Positions 22,367 to 28,222 of a stretch of DNA of 28,222 bases are shown piece after piece; positions within the stretch are counted from its first letter, which is position 1; every line of letters begins with the position of its first letter. The notes under the pieces were generated by a model. The model was not told the origin of the DNA, ran no database searches, and worked only from the letters and a program-made list of their open reading frames with translations. The translations under genes were made by a program, and so were the position numbers. The DNA comes from JBFXIE01 sp050176255 (lineage in GTDB: Bacteria > Pseudomonadota > Gammaproteobacteria > Burkholderiales > Burkholderiaceae_C): assembly GCF_050176255.1 (NCBI RefSeq), contig NZ_JBFXIE010000043.1; one strand, 5' to 3'.

Positions 22367-25042
22367 TCAGGGCAGGGGCACAGCCGGGGCGGTGCACAGG
22401 GCTTCGAATTCATCCACCGGCATGGGCCGCGCGAACAGGTAGCCCTGGTACATGTCGCAGCCGTGCTGGGCCAGAAAGTCGCGCTGCGCCTGGGTTTCCA
22501 CGCCTTCGGCCACCACTTCCAGCTCCAGGTTGCGTGCCATGCCCAGGATGGTCTGCACCACTACGTCGTCAATGTGGCGCTCGCCCAGGTGGTGCACGAA
22601 AGATTGGTCGATTTTCAGGCGGTGCAGCGGCAACCGCGTGAGGTAGGCCAGGGATGAATAGCCGGTGCCAAAGTCATCCAGAGCAAAGCGCACGCCTTTG
22701 GTGCGCAGCTGGTGCATTTTGGCGATGGAGTCCTGCACGTCTTCCAGCACCAGGGATTCGGTCAGCTCCAGCTCCAGCCGGTGCGCGGGCGCACCCGTAT
22801 GCTGCAGCTGCTGCAACACCAGATCCACGAAGTCGGGCTGGCGAAACTGGCGCGCGCTCACGTTCACGCTCAGCGACAAGGTGGACAGGCCCTCCTGCCC
22901 CTGCCAGCGCGCGAGCAGCTGGCAGGCGGTGCGCAGCACCCAGCGCCCCATGGGCACGATGAGCTCGCCGTCTTCTGCCACGCCGATGAACTGCGCCGGC
23001 GGCACCAGCCCACGCTCGGGATGCTGCCAGCGGATCAGCGCCTCGGCGCCCATCATGGTGCCGCCCTGCGAGAACTGCGGCTGCAAGTGCAACAAGAACT
23101 GGTCTGCGTCCAGCGCGGCCTGCAGGTCGGCTTCCAGGCGCGCACGGCGGTTGATCGCCACCTGCATGGCAGGGTCGAAAAAGCACACGGAGTTGCCGCG
23201 GTTCGTCTTGACCTGGTACATGGCGATATCGGCCTGCTTGAGCACTTCGGCCGCCGTTTGCGGCACTTGGCCAAACAGCGCGGCTCCCACGCTGCAGCTG
23301 CCGTGGTGGGTTTGGCCGGCAATCTGGTAGGGGCGGGCCAGCAAATGCAGGATCTTTTGCGCCACGCTGCGCGCCTGCAAGGCGGCCTGCACAGCGTCTG
23401 CGGGCAGGCTCGCCAGCACGACCACGAACTCATCCCCGCCCAGGCGCGCCACCAGATCGCCGGCTCGCACGCTGGCCACCAATCGCCGGGCCACTTGCTT
23501 GAGAAACAGGTCGCCCGTCTCATGTCCCAGGGTGTCGTTCAGGGTCTTGAAGTTGTCCAGGTCGATGAACAATACTGCTCCCAGCGTACCCGCGCGTTCC
23601 GCCCCCGCGCAGGCCTTGCCCAGCTGATCCAGCAGCATGCGGCGGTTGGGCAGGCCGGTCAGCTGGTCGTAGAAGGCCAGGTGCTCGATCTCGGCTGCGG
23701 CCTGGCGCAGGTCGGTCACGTCGTGGCAGATGATGACAAGGCCACCGTCAGGCGTGGCCCGCTCGGTGACCTGAACGATATGCCCGTCGGGTAGCCGCAG
23801 CTCCACCGTGCCCTTGGGATTGCGCTGCCGGGCCATGCGCGCCCGTACCCAGTCGCGCTTGTCCTGGGCATGTGCGCCGGGCAGGTGGTAGTGCACCATG
23901 GTCTCGAACACCCGCCGAAACGGCAGGCCCACGGCCAGGGTGCCCTGCAGCCAGGGGAACATCTCTTCGAAGCGCTGGTTCCACTGCGCTATGCAAAAGC
24001 GCGCGTCCAGCAGCATGAAGCCGCTCACCATGGCGTCCACCACCTGATCCAGCAAAGCCTTGGACCGGGCCTCCACTTGGCGTGCATGGTGCATGCGCCG
24101 GGAATACAGGGTGGCAAAGACGCCCGCGAGAATCAACGACACGCCCAACAGCACGGCCCCCGCGAGCACGGTCACGGCCCCATCCCTCCAGCCCGTCAAC
24201 GCCAGCGCCTGCGGCAGGCTGGCGGTTACCCAGAGGTCCTGGTACAGCAGAGGGCGCGCGAATACAGTGGCCGGCTCGCCCGACAGGCGGGCCGGCGCAA
24301 GCCACGCATCCGCAAGATTGGCTCGCGCCGCCTCCTCGTGCAATGCTGGCGCCGCCAGGCGCACGGGCTCGGCAGCGCCCTGCGACGCATCCACGCCCAG
24401 CAGCAGCTGGCCTTGGGTGCGCTCGAACGTCACCTCGATTTCCGGCACGCCCTGCCCTTGCAGCAGAACCGACACCAGCGCCTCCACCGGCACCTGGGCC
24501 ACGGCCAGCAAGGGCGTGCCATCGTCCAGCCGCAAGGGGCGAGCCACGTAGAGTACGCGCTCGGAGCTGAGCGCACTCATCTGCGGCTGGCTGACGATCA
24601 GCGTGGGCACGGCCTGCGACATCGCGGCCGCCAGAAAGCCTGTGGGCAGGCTCACAGAGCGCAGGCCCTCGCGCGGCACGGATGCTGCCAGCAAAGCGCC
24701 CGTCTCATCGAGCAGCGCGACGTAGCGCAGCATCAGGTTTTGCCGTGCCGCGCCGCGCAGCAGGCCCGAGACGCCCACCGCGTCAAAGCTTGCGCGGCCA
24801 CTGGTGTCGGCATGCAGCATTTCTTCGGTACTGGCCAGGAGCACATCCAGCGACAGCAGCGCACGATTCATGCCGACCTCGGCCCCAGCGGCAAAGCGCT
24901 TGACCCGTGCCTCGCCCTGGGCCAGCGCATCAGATCGGCCATTCCACAGCAACGCAGTCACGGCCGCGGTCAGGGCCACAAGCAGCACCCCCAGGATGCC
25001 CCACAGCACCACAAGCAGTCGGCGGTGGGCACTCAGCGTCAT
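22367..25042 (-). CDS. Membrane PAS-GGDEF-EAL cyclic di-GMP enzyme with periplasmic sensor
   Basis: An 891-residue inner-membrane protein. A first helix (about 8-32) and a second (about 282-306) flank a periplasmic domain of about 250 residues that may be of the Cache type. A PAS domain follows (about 325-440), then GGDEF (motif near 535, with an RAGD inhibitory site five residues before) and EAL (motif near 666). EAL catalytic signatures look complete: AEALIRW, NVSARQF, ELTES, DDFGTGYSS, KID and EGVET. Both synthesis and hydrolysis of cyclic di-GMP are therefore possible. The ATG overlaps the stop of the upstream binding-protein gene by four bases (ATGA), so the two are translationally coupled. 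Confidence 0.92.
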   Translation of the reverse strand: MTLSAHRRLLVVLWGILGVLLVALTAAVTALLWNGRSDALAQGEARVKRFAAGAEVGMNRALLSLDVLLASTEEMLHADTSGRASFDAVGVSGLLRGAARQNLMLRYVALLDETGALLAASVPREGLRSVSLPTGFLAAAMSQAVPTLIVSQPQMSALSSERVLYVARPLRLDDGTPLLAVAQVPVEALVSVLLQGQGVPEIEVTFERTQGQLLLGVDASQGAAEPVRLAAPALHEEAARANLADAWLAPARLSGEPATVFARPLLYQDLWVTASLPQALALTGWRDGAVTVLAGAVLLGVSLILAGVFATLYSRRMHHARQVEARSKALLDQVVDAMVSGFMLLDARFCIAQWNQRFEEMFPWLQGTLAVGLPFRRVFETMVHYHLPGAHAQDKRDWVRARMARQRNPKGTVELRLPDGHIVQVTERATPDGGLVIICHDVTDLRQAAAEIEHLAFYDQLTGLPNRRMLLDQLGKACAGAERAGTLGAVLFIDLDNFKTLNDTLGHETGDLFLKQVARRLVASVRAGDLVARLGGDEFVVVLASLPADAVQAALQARSVAQKILHLLARPYQIAGQTHHGSCSVGAALFGQVPQTAAEVLKQADIAMYQVKTNRGNSVCFFDPAMQVAINRRARLEADLQAALDADQFLLHLQPQFSQGGTMMGAEALIRWQHPERGLVPPAQFIGVAEDGELIVPMGRWVLRTACQLLARWQGQEGLSTLSLSVNVSARQFRQPDFVDLVLQQLQHTGAPAHRLELELTESLVLEDVQDSIAKMHQLRTKGVRFALDDFGTGYSSLAYLTRLPLHRLKIDQSFVHHLGERHIDDVVVQTILGMARNLELEVVAEGVETQAQRDFLAQHGCDMYQGYLFARPMPVDEFEALCTAPAVPLP

Positions 25043-26208
25043 GGCGCGGCAGGCAGGGCTATGCCCCGCGCGGGACCGATGGTGCGTTGCCAGATATCGG
25101 CGCACTGCGCACCGCAGCGCTGCAGCCAACTGGGCAGCACCACGGTGCGCAGGATGTCGTCACGGCGTGCTTCATCTTGTTTCGTCACGGGCACCAGCTT
25201 CATGGCGCCCTGGCGTCCGGCAGTGCAGCGCGGGCTACCCACGTTGCAGGCCACGCCCTGTTCGGTCTCGTGCTCGGCGCTGCGCCAGATGGCAAGCTCC
25301 AGCCGCGGCAGTTCGGCCAGCAACAGGGTGCGCAAATCATCGGGCAGCGCCTGCCAGGCGGCACGGTTGGCGCCAAAAATGGCCACCCCCCAGGTAATCG
25401 GCATGGGGTAGAGATGCGTTGAATGCCGGTGCAGGCCGATGCTGTTACCCGACATGGCACCCGTCACGGCGCAGTCGCTGGCGCCTGACGCCATGCTGGC
25501 TGCCACTTGCGCAAACGGCAGCCGCTGGGGACGCGCCTGCAGCGCGCCGAAGAAATCCCCCTGCGCAGCGGACGACACGCGCACCCGTCTGTCGCGCAGG
25601 TCGGCCAGTTCTTTCAAGGGCTGCTTACAAAACAGCACCTGCGCTGTGTAGGCGTACAGCGCCAGCAACTCGATGCCCATCTCGTCGCGCAGCGCCTTTT
25701 CCAGGTGAGGACGAAAAACCTCCAGCGATGCGCGCAACTGCCCCATGTCTGGATGGAGCCCCGGCAAATCCACTGCGGCGTACTGCGGATACTGCACCGC
25801 CAGCGAGCTCATCAACACCGTGCCAAAGGGCACCACGCCCAGTTGCATCAGCCGCAGCATCTCGGTGCCCGGCACGCCGGCGCGGTCGAAAGGGACGATG
25901 TCGGCGCGAAAACGGCCGTGGCTGAGGCGTGGCAGGTCACGCGTCCAGAAAGGCGCCTCGAATTGCGTGTGCTGCGTGAGTCCTGCCAGACCGCCCACCA
26001 CGCGCAGCCTGAGCTCTGGTGGTGCGACCGGCGGGGCTGGCTGCGATACGTTGGCGTCGGTTGCAGACACGCTGGCCTGCGCCGGGGTGGCGGTCTGCGC
26101 CGCGGCCTGGGGTATCGCGGTGCACAGCACACACGCCAGCAGCAAGGTCGCCATGCGCACCCCTGTGCCTTTCAAGCCATGCAGGCTGGCGCAGCGACGC
26201 AGATTCAT
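25039..26208 (-). CDS. Orphan TRAP-type (DctP-like) periplasmic binding protein
   Basis: A 389-residue exported solute-binding protein. The signal sequence has a basic region (MNLRRCASLHGLKGTGVR) and a hydrophobic core ATLLLACVLCTAIP, ending near AAAQ (about 38). The mature protein shows family features: FWTRDLPRLSHGRFRADIVP, then LADLRDRRVRVSS and MPITWGVAIFGANRAAW. Two cysteine pairs, CNVGSPRC and RCGAQC, lie near the C-terminus. No TRAP membrane subunits (DctQ, DctM) are nearby; instead the stop overlaps the start of the PAS-GGDEF-EAL gene. The likely role is sensing rather than transport (inference). The start at 26208 keeps the basic signal region; 26154 is an alternative. Confidence 0.83.
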   Translation of the reverse strand: MNLRRCASLHGLKGTGVRMATLLLACVLCTAIPQAAAQTATPAQASVSATDANVSQPAPPVAPPELRLRVVGGLAGLTQHTQFEAPFWTRDLPRLSHGRFRADIVPFDRAGVPGTEMLRLMQLGVVPFGTVLMSSLAVQYPQYAAVDLPGLHPDMGQLRASLEVFRPHLEKALRDEMGIELLALYAYTAQVLFCKQPLKELADLRDRRVRVSSAAQGDFFGALQARPQRLPFAQVAASMASGASDCAVTGAMSGNSIGLHRHSTHLYPMPITWGVAIFGANRAAWQALPDDLRTLLLAELPRLELAIWRSAEHETEQGVACNVGSPRCTAGRQGAMKLVPVTKQDEARRDDILRTVVLPSWLQRCGAQCADIWQRTIGPARGIALPAAP

Positions 26209-26290
26209 AGCTGCCCCCAGCGCACATGCGCCCATGCCGTTGGCGGATTGAGGACTGAGCACTTGCTTGTCATCGTGTCAAAAAGTGCCT

Positions 26291-27121
26291 TCAAAAGGTA
26301 CCGGGATACGCGCCGCCATCCGCCAGCACGTTCTGCCCGGTGATGTAGCCCGCCTGCACGCTGCACAGAAAGGCACAGATGGCACCAAACTCCTGCGGCG
26401 TACCAAAGCGCCGTGCCGGAATCATGGAGAGCTGCGCGCGTCGCACTTCGTCGAGATCTTTGCCGGTCTTGGCGGCTGCGGCACTCAGGGTGCCCGTCAA
26501 TCGGTCTGTTTCAAACTTGCCTGGCAGCAGGTTGTTGATGGTGACGCCGCGTCCGGCAATGGCGGCGCTGCGCGCTGCGCCCGCCACGAAACCTGTCAAG
26601 CCGCTGCGCGCACCGTTGGACAGACCCAGAATGTCGATGGGCGCCTTGACCGCGCTGGAGGTGATGTTGACGATGCGCCCAAACCCCCGCTGTGCCATGC
26701 CGTCCACCGTGGCACGGATCAGCTCGATAGGGGTGAGCATGTTGGCGTCCACCGCGCGCATCCAGTCCTCACGGCCCCAGTCACGAAAGTCGCCCGTCGG
26801 CGGTCCGCCTGCGTTGGTGACGACAATGTCGAAGTCCTTGCCAGGACCACCTGCCACGCTGAACGCCGCTGCGCGGCCTTGCGCAGTGGTGATGTCGGCC
26901 GCCACGGTCAATATGCACGGAGGATTCTTGCCACCTTTGACGGCCACCCAATCGGAACTTGCAGCCACCAAATATGCGGCAGCCCGCTGCAAATCGTCTG
27001 CATTGCGGGCATTGAGCACCACATTGACGCCCTCGCGCACCAGCGCTTCGGCACAGCCATGCCCCAGGCCTTTGCTGGCACCGCACACCAGCGCCCACTT
27101 TCCGTCGATTCCGAAATCCAT
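26291..27121 (-). CDS. SDR-family protein with altered catalytic motif
   Basis: A 276-residue short-chain dehydrogenase/reductase fold. The cofactor motif GASKGLG (14-20), NAGG (103-106) and the serine in NITSS (155-156) are present, as is the C-terminal GYITGQNVLADGGAYPG. The catalytic YxxxK is not: the aligned positions read SNGAR (168-172), Tyr to Ser and Lys to Arg. A known subgroup of FabG-like SDRs has this kind of departure, and its activity is unknown. The ATG at 27121 has GGAG six bases upstream. The gene lies 82 bases upstream of the binding-protein gene on the same strand, so read-through into the signalling operon is possible. Confidence 0.87.
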   Translation of the reverse strand: MDFGIDGKWALVCGASKGLGHGCAEALVREGVNVVLNARNADDLQRAAAYLVAASSDWVAVKGGKNPPCILTVAADITTAQGRAAAFSVAGGPGKDFDIVVTNAGGPPTGDFRDWGREDWMRAVDANMLTPIELIRATVDGMAQRGFGRIVNITSSAVKAPIDILGLSNGARSGLTGFVAGAARSAAIAGRGVTINNLLPGKFETDRLTGTLSAAAAKTGKDLDEVRRAQLSMIPARRFGTPQEFGAICAFLCSVQAGYITGQNVLADGGAYPGTF

Positions 27122-27146
27122 TGCTCGCTCCAACCTTGCCCTGGCG

Positions 27147-27175
27147 ACAGTTACGAACTGTTTGAAACAATCATA
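27147..27175 (-). promoter_or_regulatory. Candidate -10 element with overlapping operator for the SDR gene
   Basis: TATGAT on the reverse strand (27170-27175) is a good -10 box; no convincing -35 box is seen 16-18 bases upstream. Just downstream, ACAGTT (27147-27152), three bases, and AACTGT (27156-27161) form a perfect inverted repeat that would lie at about +2 to +16, suitable for a repressor. Confidence 0.35.
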
Positions 27176-27314
27176 GTGGACAGATCGGCGCAACACAGCA
27201 GTCCGACGCGATTTGCGAGGTGACAGTCATTCACAGGCTACGTTTGGCCCGAGCCGGAAACGCGCGGCGCAGCCACTTGGCAGATTGCTCACCAGCGATT
27301 AGCTGCGCTTGCAG

Positions 27315-28067
27315 TCAGGCCGTCACCGGCTGCAAGTACAGCTCGGCCAGCCGCTTGCGCGCGGCTTCGTCCACACCAAGGCGCAGGTGAAGATAACGCT
27401 GCAGGCCACCATGGTCTTTCTCCACGGCCTCCAGGGCAGCCTGCAAGAAACCTTCCTGCACACGCCAGATGACATCCAGCACCTCGTCGGAAGCCGAGTC
27501 GGCAAGTGACGTGGGGCGTCGATACAGGCGATTGGTAAGCAAGTAGTCGTGCATGACCACATCTTGCGGAACATCCAGAGCCAACAGAAGCATCGCAGCC
27601 GCAAAGCCCGTTCGGTCTTTGCCCGCCGTGCAGTGGAAAACCAGGGGCGCGTTGTGTGCAAGCAATTGCTCAAACAGCCCTGCGAACTGCTGCGCGTTGT
27701 CGGACACAAATGCGCGATAAGTGTCCTGCATCAAGCTGACCGCGATCGGGGCGGTCATCTGATGCCCCGCCAAGGCCATCTCCTTTGCGCGCTGCACTAC
27801 GGTGGGCTCAATTGGCAAGGACTGATAGCGCACTTGCGGCAGTGCGTAGCTCAGAGCAGCGCTCTCGGCGCGACCTCGAAAATCCACTGAACACGTCAAC
27901 CCTAAGTCCGCAAGCATCTGACCGTCGTCTGGCGTCAATCCGGCCAAGTGATCCGAGCGAAAAATTCTGCGCCAGCGCACGATGCGACCGTCCGTCGCAG
28001 GATAACCACCCAGATCGCGAAAATTGGATGCACCAGATAGTGGGAGAGAGCGTGAAAATTCAGCCAT
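27315..28067 (-). CDS. Tyrosine phosphatase (MptpB/LipA-like, Y_phosphatase3 type)
   Basis: A 250-residue phosphatase of the atypical bacterial tyrosine/dual-specificity class that includes mycobacterial PtpB and Listeria LipA. The signature loop HCTAGKDRTG is at 145-154 (nucleophile C146, phosphate-binding R152; the Lys in AGKDRTG suggests possible phosphoinositide activity as in LipA). Other conserved parts are NFRDLGGY (15-22), RSDHLAGLT (37-45) and VDFRGRAE (61-68). No signal peptide, so cytoplasmic. The ATG at 28067 gives the usual N-terminus. It is the first gene after the terminator of the rRNA operon to the right; the 193-base gap before the SDR gene shows no terminator. Confidence 0.9.
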   Translation of the reverse strand: MAEFSRSLPLSGASNFRDLGGYPATDGRIVRWRRIFRSDHLAGLTPDDGQMLADLGLTCSVDFRGRAESAALSYALPQVRYQSLPIEPTVVQRAKEMALAGHQMTAPIAVSLMQDTYRAFVSDNAQQFAGLFEQLLAHNAPLVFHCTAGKDRTGFAAAMLLLALDVPQDVVMHDYLLTNRLYRRPTSLADSASDEVLDVIWRVQEGFLQAALEAVEKDHGGLQRYLHLRLGVDEAARKRLAELYLQPVTA

Positions 28068-28083
28068 GCGGGCTACTGTAGTT

Positions 28084-28099
28084 CAATGCTGAGGCATTG
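28084..28099. other. Small hairpin upstream of the tyrosine phosphatase gene
   Basis: CAATGC (28084-28089), loop TGAG and GCATTG (28094-28099) form a perfect 6-base-pair stem 17 bases upstream of the phosphatase ATG, in its presumed leader or operator. No function can be assigned. Confidence 0.3.
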
Positions 28100-28159
28100 G
28101 TGCTTCAGTCCCTGCCCATAGTGAAGAGGACTTCAACGTTATTGCATTCCAACGCAAAA

Positions 28160-28188
28160 CGCCCTCCCACGGTTTAAGTGGGAGGGCG
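28160..28188 (-). terminator. Strong rho-independent terminator of an rRNA operon
   Basis: CGCCCTCCCAC (28160-28170), a 7-base loop and GTGGGAGGGCG (28178-28188) form a perfect 11-base-pair stem. On the reverse strand it is followed by GTTTTGCG. It lies 16 bases beyond the 5S rRNA 3' end, so it ends the ribosomal transcript that enters from the right. Confidence 0.88.
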
Positions 28189-28203
28189 GTTTGGGGCTGA
28201 AGG

Positions 28204-28222
28204 AGCCTGACGATGACCTACT
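28204..28222 (-). rRNA. rrf: 5S rRNA, 3' end only (cut by window edge)
   Basis: The reverse strand reads AGTAGGTCATCGTCAGGCT, matching the 3' end of beta-proteobacterial 5S rRNA as I know it (E. coli has AGTAGG, seven other bases, then CAGGC). A strong terminator follows directly, as expected for the end of a 16S-23S-5S operon. Only about 19 of about 113 bases are inside the window. Confidence 0.75.

Noticed and set aside
1..28222. CRISPR arrays, transposases, integrases, attachment sites and tRNA genes
   Set aside because: No regularly spaced direct repeats, no transposase or integrase motifs and no tRNA-like cloverleaf sequence were recognised on either strand.

Overview
The window is high-GC proteobacterial chromosome, most likely from the beta-proteobacterial family Comamonadaceae (Acidovorax, Alicycliphilus or Diaphorobacter type). 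That placement is inferred from three things: the housekeeping order purN / yceH / HNH / ribF / ileS / lspA, a PhaM-type polyhydroxyalkanoate granule protein, and dispersed repeats with a core close to AAGCGCTAGCAGCTAT, which I recall as common in this family. I see no insertion sequence, CRISPR array, tRNA or prophage.

Layout. At the left edge is a VapBC toxin-antitoxin pair (96-745), followed by a reverse-strand, degenerate protein-kinase-like gene (795-1391). A forward signalling pair comes next: a membrane diguanylate cyclase with a GGEEF motif, then a single-PAS protein (1767-3697). Four reverse-strand genes follow: an LplT-like transporter fused to a PlsC-like acyltransferase, a FIST sensory-domain protein, phaM, and a fatty-acid desaturase (3786-9420). 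These concern lipid remodelling and storage. Then come rsmB and purN (reverse), yceH (forward) and an HNH endonuclease gene (reverse). The core forward block is ribF, ileS, lspA and a small exported protein (13102-18270).

The right third holds three reverse-strand genes: an SLC10A7/YfeH-like transporter, a DUF4743-type Nudix hydrolase, and a zeta-crystallin-type quinone oxidoreductase. The last two overlap by one base. A forward EamA permease follows. Next is a two-gene reverse operon in which an orphan TRAP-type periplasmic binding protein overlaps a membrane PAS-GGDEF-EAL protein by four bases. Then come an SDR protein with a degenerate catalytic motif and a tyrosine phosphatase. The right edge cuts into the 3' end of a reverse-strand 5S rRNA gene, followed by a strong terminator, so an rRNA operon lies just outside.

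The most unusual signal is the repeat family. Seven clear copies and one degenerate copy lie in this 28 kb. Three sit inside conserved genes (rsmB, ileS, the Nudix gene) and are read through in frame as protein. One supplies the purN stop codon, one forms the ribF leader, and one abuts the Nudix stop. The binding protein plus c-di-GMP enzyme operon is the best candidate for a dedicated sensory system.
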